This document shows, one piece after another, positions 30,697 to 42,400 of a stretch of 64,000 nt of DNA. The notes under the pieces were generated by a model. It was not told the origin of the DNA and did no database searches. It was given only the letters and a program-made list of their open reading frames with translations. This DNA comes from Megamerina dolium (Eukaryota > Arthropoda > Insecta > Diptera > Megamerinidae): the NCBI GenBank assembly GCA_963854835.1, contig OY978525.1:64326907-64390906 (forward strand), in the 5' to 3' direction. The position numbers and the translations under genes were made by a program. Within the stretch, counting starts at the first letter, position 1. Every line of letters begins with the position of its first letter.

Positions 30697-33654
30697 TTAT
30701 ACTTCCCCTCGATATGGCGCAAGTCGCTCCAAGTGCACTACTTTAAACTTTGCTCTTTTATTCCAGGCACGTTGGATGCGATACACTACGTCATTTATCT
30801 TTGCTATAATCTCATATGGTCCTTCCCAATGAGTCTGTAGTTTAGGAGACAGGCCTTTCTTTCGTTGTGGATTATGAAGCATTACAAGCTCTCCTTCATA
30901 GAACCCTTTTGAATTTGCTTTCATGTCATACCTGGCCTTCATCTTATCGCTTATCATCTGCGACCGCTCTCTGATGAACCGATGTACTTCATCCAACTGT
31001 TCCCGCTTTTCGCTAGTATAATTTCCTTCGGTTGATCTCGTTGGTGTTACAACTCCAAATTTTAAATCAGCTGGCAGTCTTAACTCGTTTCCAAAAATTG
31101 CCATTGCCGGTGTAGTAGCCGTCGTATCATGTTGTGCGCATCTATATGCCATGAGGAACATTGGTATATGTACATCCCAGTCTCTTTGGTATTTATCTAC
31201 GACTTTTCTCAAATATTCCTCCAAGGTACGGTTAAATCGTTCTACCATGCCATCAGATTGTGGATGCAAAGGTGTTGTACGAGTTTTGTATATACCCAGC
31301 ATACGGCATATCTCTTGGAATACAACTGATTCGAAATTTCGACCTTGGTCTGAGTGTAACTCCATCGGTACACCAAAACGAGTAACCCATTGGTTGACGA
31401 ATACATCCGCAACTGTACTAGCTTCCTGATTTGGAATGGGGTATACTTCAGGCCATTTACTGAAGTAATCTATAACCACCAGAACATACTTGTTTCCTGC
31501 GTTGCTTATTGGAAATGGCCCAGCTATGTCCATAGCAATTCGCTCAAATGGAGCACCCACGGTGTATTGGTGCATCTTACCTCGACTTTTCTTAGTGGGA
31601 CCTTTGGCCATTGCACATTGCTTACATTTCCGAATCCAATCAGCGACATGGTCATGACATCCAACCCAATAAAATCGTTTCTTTATTTTCTCGACGGTTT
31701 TGGTGATTCCCAAATGCCCTCCACTGGAGGCATTGTGATACTCAGCTATCACTTCATTTATTCTCGCCTTGGGTACCACTAGAAGATCATTAGTGATTTT
31801 TCCATCCTCACTTTCCCATGCTCGGAATAAACATCCGTCTCGTAAGTGCAGGCTTTGCCACTGCGCCCAGTATGCCTTTGCTATTGGACTCTCATTAGCC
31901 ATTTCTTGCCAATCTGGACGTATGCCCTGCTCCTTGTGTTCCATAATCTTTGCGAGATCTGGGTCGTTCCGTTGATCTTCTTGAACTCGTTCGGTTGTCC
32001 ATGACTCTTCCGATAATACATTCGTAAGTCGTAGGTTAACAATGTGATTCTGGCTTCCTACCCGAGAACAATGTTTACTATCTACGGTGCAAGTACGATG
32101 ATATGGAGTAACAGCTTTACCACGATGAATGACATCACGATCTTCCTTTCGTTGTCCTGGTGAATTCGATCTTTGTTGCTTGCGTCGTAGCCGACAATTA
32201 CGCGCCATGTGTCCTCTTTGATCGCATATGAAGCACTTACCGGCAAATTTATTTTTGTGTTGATTCCTTGTTCTTCCTTTAGGCTTCATACTCGATTGAT
32301 TGCAATCACGAGCTATATGCCCTCGTTTGTCGCAAATGAAGCACTTACCATTAAATTTGTTTTCACGTTGACCTGTTGTTCTTCCTTCAGGCTGCACTAC
32401 TGATTTTACTGCCTGACACACTGCTTCAACCAGATGTGATGTTTTCCCCTCTAGTTTGCGTACTCCTGGCACTGGTCGACACATGAAACTGGCGGCTTCA
32501 AACGTCAAGGCACTACTGACTGTTTCGGCATAAGTATTCCTGGGTGACATGACTAGGGCACGCTTTGTCTCTCCATCACGTATACCATCTATGAATGCCT
32601 CTATTTTTATTTTTTCGACGAACTCTTCCGAATTACCGGAGAACGCTAGATGACATAAGCGCTCAATATCGGAAGCGAATTCCTGAAGGCTCTCATTACT
32701 CCGTTGCACTCGCGATCTCAATTCAACTCGATGTAATTGACTCTTGTATTCATTTCCATATTTTCGCTGGAGTGTGTCCATCAGTGATTGGTAGCTACCC
32801 CGATCTTTCTCTGGAATCATCTGTAACACTTCGGAAGCATTACCTTTTAATGCGACTATTAAAGCAGCAGTCTTGTCGCTGTCATCCCATTGATTCTTCG
32901 AAGCTGTTGTCTCGAATTGAAGCTTGAATATGTTGAATGGCGTGCTTCCGTCAAATATTGGTGGCTTTAGTTTAATTGTAGTTGACTCTCTTATCACTGA
33001 TGTGGTTGCTCCACTTATTTTTATTTTATTAAGTTCGCGCTCTAATTTCTCAAGCTTTTCTTCCAAGTCATCATGTCTGTCTACATGTTCCTTCAGCTTA
33101 TCATCCAAATCATCCACATGTTCTTTCAGCTCTGTGACTTTGTCATTAATAGCTCCGGAAATTTCCTGAAATCTAATCTCAATTCCCTTTTGTAGTTTTT
33201 CGATGACATGTTCTTGACGAGCCGAATGTTCTTGAAGCTTGGAGTCAATTGTTTTCTGGAATTCTCCCATAGCGTTTTCTTGACGTACCGAATGTTCTTG
33301 AAACTTGGAGTCAATGCGAGACGCATTTCCTTGAATTTCCGTACGCAATTCAGCCGAATGTTCTTGTAACTTCGCATTAATTCCTTGCAGTTGCTGCTGC
33401 TGCTGTTGCATCATGGATTTCATAAATTCCATGAGTTGACCACTCGAATCTACCTTACTCTCTTCCTCGGCGTGCACAACTGCATGTATATCGTCTTCCT
33501 CAAAGAACTCATGTTCTTCTACATTAATTCCCTTAGCCTCCATGGCTTTCCTCAGCCTCACCAGCAGTTCCGCCTTTGCACCTGATGACGATAGATTCAT
33601 CTCTACCAACAGCTTTTTAAGCTGGTCCACTTTTAGTTGGTCAATTTTCACCAT
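30697..33654 (-). CDS. gypsy-2 Gag-integrase fusion protein
   Basis: 985 codons without a stop, starting at ATG 33654. Residues 1-38 are SAP-like, followed by an expanded coiled coil with extra QEHSARQE-type repeats, the capsid-type gag domain, and two zinc knuckles (CFICDKRGHIARDC and CFICDQRGHMARNC, the segment being duplicated relative to gypsy-1). Then, without interruption, come the RNase H-integrase linker (SKHCSRV, LSEESWTTERVQEDQ), the integrase HHCC domain, and the D,D,E core with MDIAGPFP, SDQGRNFES and SDGMVERFN, to the same end HLERLAPYRGEV. Protease, RT and RNase H are precisely absent. Either a dominant-negative or parasite-type product or a fortuitous in-frame deletion. Confidence 0.93.
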   Translation of the reverse strand: MVKIDQLKVDQLKKLLVEMNLSSSGAKAELLVRLRKAMEAKGINVEEHEFFEEDDIHAVVHAEEESKVDSSGQLMEFMKSMMQQQQQQLQGINAKLQEHSAELRTEIQGNASRIDSKFQEHSVRQENAMGEFQKTIDSKLQEHSARQEHVIEKLQKGIEIRFQEISGAINDKVTELKEHVDDLDDKLKEHVDRHDDLEEKLEKLERELNKIKISGATTSVIRESTTIKLKPPIFDGSTPFNIFKLQFETTASKNQWDDSDKTAALIVALKGNASEVLQMIPEKDRGSYQSLMDTLQRKYGNEYKSQLHRVELRSRVQRSNESLQEFASDIERLCHLAFSGNSEEFVEKIKIEAFIDGIRDGETKRALVMSPRNTYAETVSSALTFEAASFMCRPVPGVRKLEGKTSHLVEAVCQAVKSVVQPEGRTTGQRENKFNGKCFICDKRGHIARDCNQSSMKPKGRTRNQHKNKFAGKCFICDQRGHMARNCRLRRKQQRSNSPGQRKEDRDVIHRGKAVTPYHRTCTVDSKHCSRVGSQNHIVNLRLTNVLSEESWTTERVQEDQRNDPDLAKIMEHKEQGIRPDWQEMANESPIAKAYWAQWQSLHLRDGCLFRAWESEDGKITNDLLVVPKARINEVIAEYHNASSGGHLGITKTVEKIKKRFYWVGCHDHVADWIRKCKQCAMAKGPTKKSRGKMHQYTVGAPFERIAMDIAGPFPISNAGNKYVLVVIDYFSKWPEVYPIPNQEASTVADVFVNQWVTRFGVPMELHSDQGRNFESVVFQEICRMLGIYKTRTTPLHPQSDGMVERFNRTLEEYLRKVVDKYQRDWDVHIPMFLMAYRCAQHDTTATTPAMAIFGNELRLPADLKFGVVTPTRSTEGNYTSEKREQLDEVHRFIRERSQMISDKMKARYDMKANSKGFYEGELVMLHNPQRKKGLSPKLQTHWEGPYEIIAKINDVVYRIQRAWNKRAKFKVVHLERLAPYRGEV

Positions 33655-33683
33655 TTTTACAGAATCCCACTTCTGACACCAAT

Positions 33684-34296
<613 letters not shown>

Positions 34297-34860
34297 CAGT
34301 GAGCGACAAAAGTCTACGTACGGCGACCATTTCTGCTATCTGACATGTCCAAAAGCAGAATGAAAAGAAGTAATGATGCAATTTTGTTTTAAATATGTTT
34401 TTATTATTACATAGCAAAAATTATCTTATTTCATTAAAAACTTAACAAGTTATTAACATAAAACGAAAAAAATTCAATGACAAAAGTCTACGTACGATTT
34501 GAAAATCAAAAGGAAATACTTTGATAAGGCACTAAAAGTTAAAATAAGTCGTCGTTTAATATTAGGTTGATCATCTATAACTGCTTGCAAACGTCGGGGC
34601 ATTGAAACGACTAAATTTTCGATTTCAAGGGCCGTTATTTGTTGCCATTCCTGTTGCAGCTTCTCTTTTAGTACTAGGGCACTAGTAATGTGATGTTTCC
34701 GTATCTTCCGCTCCAAAAGTTCCCAAACGTGTTCAATAATATTTAAGTCTGGGCTTTGAGGATGTGAATACAGTTGTCGTGGAGCGTAGTAAAGCAGCCA
34801 GTCCCTCACGATGTGGGTGGTATGTTTTAGATCGCTATCCTGTTGGAAGATCCAACAGGA
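34297..34860 (-). mobile_element. Tc1-like transposon family B, truncated copy
   Basis: The left terminus CAGTGAGCGACAAAAGTCTA follows TA at 34295-34296. The inner direct repeat GACAAAAGTCTACGTAC occurs at 34305-34321 and 34479-34495. The element stops at about 34860 in mid-transposase, where a palindrome TCCTGTTGGA-aga-TCCAACAGGA marks the junction with a microsatellite. The right end of the same family is at the window start (1-401). Confidence 0.88.
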
Positions 34861-34861
34861 T
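34474..34861 (-). pseudogene. Tc1-like transposase C-terminal half (family B)
   Basis: Open frame with FQQDSDLKHTTHIVRDWL (second Asp), HPQSPDLNIIEHVWELLERK (catalytic Glu, DD34E type) and ENLVVSMPRRLQAVI. The N-terminal HTH and first Asp are missing because the element is truncated. Confidence 0.87.
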
Positions 34862-34879
34862 ACACATATATATATACAC

Positions 34880-34920
<41 letters not shown>

Positions 34921-34949
34921 AATCTACACATATATATATATATACATAC
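34862..34949. repeat. (TA)n microsatellite with CATA variants
   Basis: About 88 bases of TA repeat with TACACATATA and TACATA interruptions between the Tc1 fragment and a miniature element. Confidence 0.95.
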
Positions 34950-35331
34950 ATTCTGTCAAATAAGTACCCGGAAATTTTCATTTTTAATTTTCCCTCTGAG
35001 AATATTTCAAAAATTTTTTTTTGCCTAGGTTGGCACAATTGTCAGCCACTACTCTGTGAATTTTTATTGCTATGTGTCATTTAGTTTGGTTACGGCGTCA
35101 TTAGGAACAAGTCAACCTTTTGTGTGCGTTGCGATTTCTTCTCGCCCCTCTTTGAACGATTTATACCAATCGTAAACTTGAGTTTTCGACATGGTTGAAT
35201 CACCAAATGTTTTTTTTTTCAACATTTCCAACGTTTTGGCACAAGAAATTTCGTTTGAAACACAAAATTTCACACAAACTCTTTGCTCGATATTTTTATC
35301 TATAGTAATATGGGTACTTATTTGACAGAAT
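34950..35331. mobile_element. mariner-derived miniature element carrying an HTH domain
   Basis: About 382 bp bounded by perfect inverted repeats ATTCTGTCAAATAAGTACCC (34950-34969, and inverted at 35312-35331). A clear TA duplication is not visible. The interior encodes only the N-terminal DNA-binding domain of a mariner transposase on the minus strand. It lies between (TA)n tracts and directly beside Tc1 copy A2. Confidence 0.8.
35112..35294 (-). pseudogene. mariner transposase N-terminal HTH domain only
   Basis: Read from 35294 to a TGA at 35112-35114, one uninterrupted frame encodes NIEQRVCVKFCVSN, AKTLEMLKKKTFGD, MSKTQVYDWYKSFKEGREE, which is the Mos1-type HTH_48 domain (CFK.GK...T.EML...YGD..LS...V..W..RFK.GRE). 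It stops right after this domain. There is no ATG at the very start, but one lies at the MLKKK position. No catalytic domain follows. Confidence 0.75.
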
Positions 35332-35344
35332 GAATATATATATA

Positions 35345-36995
35345 CAGTGGCTCCCAGCTTATTTCGTACAGTGACAGTTTAAAAATTGCTGCAGTCGTAA
35401 TTCCTAATATAGCAAAAATTTGAACAAAATATAAATGCCATTTTTGAAAGGAAGGTTTGTTTTTTATTTTCCAAAATTTACTTTTTCAAAATTTTAGTGT
35501 TTGACACTATAAAAAAATAAAATAAGAAAAAAATAGGAAAATTCATGTCACAGCTTATTTCGTACAGTCTCTTTAAGTTCAAACTAAAAACAAAGTATGT
35601 TGATTTTAATATTTAGTATGACATCCCTTAGCGTTAATGACAGCCTGGAGTCTACTTGGCATTGAATCCACCAATTTTTGAGTGATGTCTGGTGTGATTT
35701 TTTTCCATTCCTCCATCAGTACCTTCTTTAGGTCTTGCTTATTAGAAATCTTGTGTGTTCTTATTTTATTGTCCAAAATAGACTAAAGATTTTCAATCAC
35801 ATTCATGTCAGGTGACTGTGGTGGTGGAGACATCAAGTGTGAGCAGTTCAAATAAGCCAAGATTGCACAATCCCAGATTTATGTTTTGGGTCATTATCTT
35901 GGTAATACCGAAATTCTTCCCGCAAACCCAGTTTGTCTGCACTTTGAAGTAAATTGTTTTTCAGAATCTCGAGGTACTTCATTTTGTCCATTGTTCCCTC
36001 AATAAAAACCAATTCACCTACTCCGGCTGCTGACATACAGGCCCAAACCATCACGCTACCGCCAACATGCTTCACTGTGGGCTTAAGGTTCTCCTTGTTT
36101 AGCTCGGTATTAGCTTTACGCCAAACATATGACATTCCGTCCGAGCCAAAAATATTAAACTTAGACTCATCCGCGAAAATAACGGTATTCCAGAACGCAG
36201 GAGTATTAATAATATGCTCTTTGGCGAAGTCAAGTCGGCGTTGTATATTCATTTTCGAAATGAATGGTTTCTTTCGGGCTACTCGACCGTTCAAGTCATG
36301 ATTGCGCAGCACACGTCGGACAGTTTCAGCACTGGATGATTTTCCTATTTCACGCTGAACCTCTGCAGCCAACTTCGAAGCGGATAACTTTGGATTTTTC
36401 TTAATTTTTCGTACAATATAACGCTCGTCTGATGCGTTGAAAATCTTATTAGGTGCTTCTCTGCCCTTGTTCTCCAACCGATTTTCGCGAACGAAGCGTT
36501 GAATGATGTATTGGACAGTTGAGGCACTTAAATTTGTCATTTCAGCAATTTTTCGCACACTCTGACCTTTCCTAAAATGGTTAATTACCAGTTTACGCTG
36601 TTCCATCGTTGTACGATGACCCATAAAGCTAAATGTTTAATTTACAGCACTTTAACTATTTAAAATAATAATAATAAAAATTGTTATAATAGTTAAAAAG
36701 GTCCAAAAACTCATACAATCCAAAAAAACTTTGTAACTGCGCGGCAGAATGAAACTTACTTACATTGAAGTTTGTGTACGAAATAAGATGTGAGCTGAAA
36801 ATCAGCTGATCAATAGTTTTTCTCTCTTGCATAACAAAAAGAAAAATTTTTGGGGTTCCCCGTTTTCTTATTAGGTTTACTAAACACATACACAGACATC
36901 TACATTCAAAACTTATCGATAAGTTTTTTAGTTTCGATGTTACAGCCATGTACATAAAAATATATACACTGTACGAAATAAGCTGTGAGCCACTG
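35345..36995 (-). mobile_element. Tc1-like transposon family A, copy 2, full length
   Basis: 1651 bp, TA-flanked (35343-35344 and 36996-36997). The ends are CAGTGGCTCCCAGCTTATTT and CAGTGGCTCACAGCTTATTT (inverted). The internal CTTATTTCGTACA repeats match copy 1 at 13770-15419. It is inserted next to (TA)n sequence on both sides. Confidence 0.93.
35606..36624 (-). pseudogene. Tc1-like DD34E transposase (copy A2), frameshift and stop
   Basis: Intact from ATG 36624 (MGHRTTMEQRKLVINHF) through both HTH motifs, FADESKFNIFGSDG and YQDNDPKHKS to QSWLI. A one-base deletion near 35851 then shifts the frame, and a TGG-to-TAG change near 35785 hits the Trp after the catalytic Glu block (VIENL). Copy A1 is broken at different places, so the family master was intact recently. 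Confidence 0.9.
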
Positions 36996-36997
36996 TA

Positions 36998-37471
<474 letters not shown>

Positions 37472-37472
<1 letters not shown>

Positions 37473-37489
37473 GGCGCCCAACGTGGGGC
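37472..37489 (+). promoter_or_regulatory. gypsy-3 primer-binding site, tRNA-Lys type
   Basis: TGGCGCCCAACGTGGGGC directly abuts the LTR, sharing its last T. This is the sequence known as complementary to the 3' end of tRNA-Lys(1,2). Confidence 0.9.
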
Positions 37490-37614
37490 AAATCTGCGAA
37501 ATAAAAATAAAGTGTCGAAATATCGCGCAATTTTATTTTGTTAAAATAAAAGAAACTTTAACTAAAGGCATACAAAATTGCCTAAATATAAATTAATTTT
37601 ATCTTGTTCATAAA

Positions 37615-37970
37615 AACAACAACGGCAGCAAGCCGCAACAAATTATAAATATCCAGCAAAGCAACAACGGCAGTGAGCTGCAACAAATTATAAATATTCA
37701 ATAAAACAGCAACGAAACACTAACACTCAGCGTGAAGTTGTTGAAAAAATTTGACATGTAAGTAGAGTGCTCAATAGTTTTGCGTTATTGTTAGTTAATG
37801 AAATAAAAAAGAAGTGAATCCTAATCTTTGTGAAATTTCATAGTTTTGCGCTTTTGTTAGTTAATAGAATAAAAGAGAATTCAATCCTAATCTTTGTAAA
37901 GTTTCATAGTTTTGCGCTATTGTTGGTTAATAGAATAAAAAAGAAGTGAATCCTAATCTTTGTTAAATTT
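37615..37970 (+). repeat. gypsy-3 leader tandem repeats
   Basis: Two repeat systems lie in the untranslated leader. First, a unit of about 45 bp starting AACAACGGCAG occurs twice (about 37618-37704). Second, a unit of about 65 bp (ATAGTTTTGCG...CCTAATCTTTGT-AAATTTC) occurs three times from about 37773 to 37970. The gag ATG falls at the point where the next unit would begin. Confidence 0.8.
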
Positions 37971-37971
37971 C

Positions 37972-39318
37972 ATGAGTGTTAGTGAAACAGAAATAGAGAT
38001 TCTATTAGGAAAATTTAAAAAATTGGGAGTTTCTGATTTAGAAAAAGACTCGAAAATGAACATTAACGCAGAACAGCTAAAAGCGATAGTCGAGGCCGCT
38101 GTAAGCAGTGCGCTTACGGTACAGGAAAGAAATTTCGACAAAAAGTTAGAAGAGATTAACAAGATTGTAAACAATTTAGCTGTCAGTGTGCCGGAAATAG
38201 AAGCTTACGAAGAGGCAGAAATTAGGGACGATGTGCCATGTAGGGAAACCTTAGATATAGTCAAATCACTGCCGGATTTCGACGGTAAACATGAGACATA
38301 TGTCTCATGGCGAAAAGCGGCACATACCGCATACAAGGTCTAGGAAAGTTATGGGGGCAGCTCCGCACATTATCAAGCACTCGGAATATTAAGAAACAAA
38401 GTTAAGGGTCCGGCCGACACGGTGTTAACGTCTTTCGGTACGCCGTTAAATTTCAAAGCCATAATCAATAGGCTGGATTTCACGTACGCTGACAAGCGTC
38501 CCATTTATCTTGTGGAACAAGAACTGTCCACACTTAGGCAGGGAAGCCTGACGCTTCTACAATACTACCATGAGGTAGAGAAAAAATTAACTCTCCTCAC
38601 AAATAAAACTATAATGACGTACGATGGCACTCTGGAGTCGTCTTTAAATGAAAAATACAGAAATGACGCTCTACGCGTATTCATTTCAGGTACAAAAAAA
38701 TCACTCAGTGATGTGCTCTTTGCTGCACGACCAAAAGACCTCCCTTCGGCGCTTGCGTTGGCCCAAGAGGTCGAATCCAACCACGAGCGCTACGCTTTTG
38801 CTAATAATTATACCAGGAGCTTAGAAGATAAGGCTCACAAAAGTGAACATAGACAGCAGGCTAGGGAAAAATACCAAGCGAGGGATAATAGTGCCTTGCC
38901 ACAAAGAAAAAACCCATATTTTAGCAAAAGACAGGGGCCTGTAAATGCGGCTCAGCAACAAAAACAACCAGCGGAGCCGATGGAAGTCGATCCGTCGACG
39001 TCATATTTTAGACGTCCAACTCAGTTTCAAGCTAATCCCAGTGACCAAGCACAAGGGCAAACACGCGCCAACCAGTGGGCGATGCAGCAACAGAATAACG
39101 TAAACCAGGCAGCTAAAAGACCGAATAGCGGTACCGCAAGGTTTACGGGTCTGAAGCAACAAAGAATCAACCACCTACTACAAATCGAAGAACCACTAGG
39201 CCAAGAGAATTATGATTATCAAGCTGAGGCAGGCAATGAGGTGGTAGATATTGAGGATGAACTCTCAGAAAGTGATCAGATTAATTTTTTAGGAACAACT
39301 CTCTGCTTCCATACATAG
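37972..39318 (+). pseudogene. gag: gypsy-3 gag, one in-frame stop
   Basis: Starts at ATG 37972 (MSVSETEIEILLGKFKKLG). The frame runs to 39318 with a single TAG at 38341-38343. Content: an acidic helical N-terminus, the gag block SLPDFDGKHETYVSWRKAAH typical of the 17.6/297 group, a helical capsid region (YYHEVEKKLTLL), and a Gln-rich C-terminus ending in the acidic ELSESDQINFLG. There is no zinc knuckle, as usual for this group. Length of about 448 codons fits the family. Confidence 0.88.
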
Positions 39319-39330
39319 AAAGAGTGATAG
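39285..39330 (+). promoter_or_regulatory. gypsy-3 probable -1 frameshift site
   Basis: TTTTTTA at 39285-39291 is in gag phase as T-TTT-TTA, the slippery heptamer type used by several retroviruses. A -1 slip enters the pol frame, which is open across this point. Downstream, ACTCT (39299 region) can pair with AGAGT (39322-39326 region), with an inner TTC/GAA pairing, giving a weak bulged hairpin. Confidence 0.65.
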
Positions 39331-41342
39331 CAGGGAGAACAGTTAAATTCCTGATTGACACAGGGGCGTCAAAGAATTTCATCAAGCCGCTACAAGAAAT
39401 AAAATATGCGAAACAGGTCGACCAACCTTTTCTGGTAAAATCTCTTCATGGCTTTAACACCATAACACAAAAGTGTCTTTTGAAAATTTTTAATACTGAC
39501 GCCACCTTCTTTATTCTACATAGTCTTTCCACATTAGACGGAATTATTGGACTCGACTTGTTAACACAAGTGAGTGCAACATTAGATTTTAAAAATAAAA
39601 AACTAGACACTAGCTCTGGGTCAGAAAATATGCAATTTCTAAAATGCAGAAACGTAAATTTTACAAACGTAAAAGCCATTGAGGTGCCTCAGGCCGTATC
39701 AAGAAAATTTTGCAAAATGATGAAAGATAGGACGGGTGCTTTCGCGGAACCCAACACGGCATTACCTTTTAATACCAATATTATCGCAACCATTAGCACA
39801 GAGAATGAGGAACCGGTATATTCAAAATTTTACCCATACCCTATGGGTGTGACAGATTTCGTAAATGCTGAAATACGCAAAATGCTCAAGGATGGTATAA
39901 TAAGGCCATCTAGGTCACCTTACAACAATCCTGTTTGGGTGGTAGACAAGAAGGGCGTTGACGAACAAGGGAATGCGAATAAGCGACTCGTTATGGATTA
40001 TAGGAAGCTTAACTCTAAAACTGTGGCTGACAGGTATCCTATTCCCAACGTAAATGTTATTTTGTCAAATCTGGGAAAAGTCAGATATTTTACAACACTG
40101 GACCTTAAGTCAGGATTTCACCAAATTGTGCTTGCGGAGCGGGACCGAGAAAAAACAGCCTTTTCTGTGGGCAACGCTAAATACGAGTTCTGTAGGTTAC
40201 CTTTCGGATTAAAAAATGGGCCCAGCATATTTCAGCGGGCCATAGACGACGTTCTCAGGGAACAAATAGGGAAAACATGTTATATTTACGTCGATGACGT
40301 AATAATTTTTTCAGAAAGTATGGAGGCTCATGTCGACCACATCGCCTGGGTCTTAGATAGGTTGTACGAAGCAAATATGAGGATTTCACGCGAGAAATCC
40401 ATTTTTTTCAAAGATAAAGTCGAATTTTTGGGTTTTGTGGTGTCTCGAGGGGGGATCACAACAAGCCCTAGTAAAGTGGAAGCAATTCGTAACTATGAGC
40501 AACCCACTACGCTTTTTAATGTTAGATCTTTTTTGGGACTAGCAAGCTATTATCGATGTTTCATTAAAGATTTTGCTGCGATAGCAAGGCCATTGACTGA
40601 TATACTAAAGGGCGAAAATGGCAAAGTAAGCGCCGGACAATCAAAAAAGATACCGGTAAGCTTTGACGAACAACAGTACCAGGCCTTTAATAAGCTTAAA
40701 GAGGTCCTGGTCTCTGAAGATGTTTTGTTACTTTATCCGGACTACAGGAAACCGTTCGATCTAACGACCGACGCGTCTGCCTGTGGCATTGGGGCGGTTT
40801 TATCCCAAAACGGGAGACCTATAACCTTCATCTCAAGAACTCTCAAAGATAGAGAACTAAATTTTGCAACTAACGAGCGCGAACTGCTCGCTATAGTCTG
40901 GGCTTTAAAATGCCTTCGAAATTATCTGTATGGGACGAAGGATTTAAATATCTATACGGACCATCAGCCACTTACGTTTGCGGTTTCAGACCGAAATCCA
41001 AACGCTAAGATAAAGCGTTGGAGAGCCTTTATCGATGAGCACAACGCCAAAATTGTTTATAAACCCGGTAAAGAGAACCATGTTGCCGATGCGTTGTCGC
41101 GACAAAATATCCATGCTTTAGAAGAGGAATGCAGTTCAGACATGGCTACAATCCACAGTGAAGCCTCACTCACGTACGCAATTGAATCTATTGATAAGCC
41201 GGTTAATTGCTTTCGCAATCAAATTATCATTGAGTATGGCACAGTGCCGTCAACATTCCAGACATTCATTATGTTCGGAAATAAAACCAGGCACTTTGTT
41301 TCCTTTTCTGATAAAAAAAACCCTAATAGAAACAATATGTGA
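39292..41342 (+). pseudogene. pol: gypsy-3 pol, protease-RT-RNase H part
   Basis: Open for about 680 codons in the -1 frame after gag. Protease: VKFLIDTGASKNFIKP. RT: KRLVMDYRKLNSKT, FTTLDLKSGFHQIVL, RLPFGLKNGPSIFQRAI and catalytic YIYVDDVIIFS. RNase H: PFDLTTDASACGIGAVLSQN, FATNERELLAIVWALK, YTDHQPLTF and the ending PGKENHVADALSRQ. All catalytic residues are present. The frame then fails at about 41335-41360 in A-rich runs, separating it from integrase. Confidence 0.9.
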
Positions 41343-41383
41343 TCTTGTAAAAAAAAGTCGTAGTTAACGCAATTCATTGCGAA

Positions 41384-42385
41384 ATGTCAATCTTGGCACT
41401 TATCCAACACGAATTAGTCCAAACGTTCCCCACAACAACATTCCGCTATGCAAAAAAAATGGTTACAGACGTAACCAATAAAAACGAACAAAGGGAAATT
41501 GTTGTAACTGAACATAACAGGGCTCACAGAGCCGCCCAAGAAAATACAAAACAAATTTTAGAGGATTATTTTTTTCCGAAGATGACACGGTTGGCAAATG
41601 AAGTTGTCGCAAATTGCAAAATCTGCCAGAGAGCTAAATACGATCGGCATCCACAAAAACAGACTGTAGGTAAAACACCCATTCCTTCATATGTCGGAGA
41701 AATGCTGCATATAGATATTTTTTCAACAGACAAAAAATATTTCTTAACATGTGTGGACAAGTTCTCTAAATTCGCAATTGTTCAGCCTATCGCATCGAGA
41801 ACTATGGTGGATGTGGAAATGCCGATTCTGCAGCTTATGAATTTTTATCATCGCACCAAAGCGATATATTGCGACAATGAGCCCTCTCTTAATTCTGAGA
41901 CTATAAAGTCACTCTTGTTTAATAATTTTAACGTACAGATTATCAATGCACCACCTCTGCATAGCGTTTCAAACGGGCAGGTTGAAAGATTTCATAGTAC
42001 ATTGTTGGAAATCGCCCGGTGTCTTAAACTTGAAAAATCTATTGACAACACGGTGACGTCAATACTTCAGGCAACCATAGCATATAATAAAACCATTCAT
42101 TCGGTTACAAATAAACGCCCGATTGATGTGATTCATGTATCAGTTCCAGAATTTGAGGCACAGATTAGAGAAAGGGTTCATAAGGCGCAGGAAACCCAAA
42201 TGCAAAGGCTTAATGAAAATAGGAGAAATAGGACCTTCCGGGTAGGAGAAAAAGTTCTTGTAAAAACGAACAGAAGGTTGGGGAACAAATTGACACCTCT
42301 GTGCGTTGAAGAAACAGTTGAAGCCGACCTGGGGACAACGGTTCTTATAAAAGGGAGGGTGGTCCATAAGGACAATTTAAAGTAG
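41384..42385 (+). pseudogene. pol: gypsy-3 pol, integrase part
   Basis: A separate frame after a frameshift in A-runs. It holds the zinc-binding domain (EHNRAHRAAQEN ... CKICQRAKYDRHP), the core with MLHIDIFSTDKKYFLTCVDK (first Asp), IYCDNEPSLNSE (second Asp), and PLHSVSNGQVERFHSTLLE (Glu). The C-terminal GEKVLVKTNRR and VHKDNLK tail is typical of 17.6-group integrases. Ends at TAG 42383-42385, just before env. Confidence 0.9.
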
Positions 42386-42400
42386 CATAGTTTTAATTCA

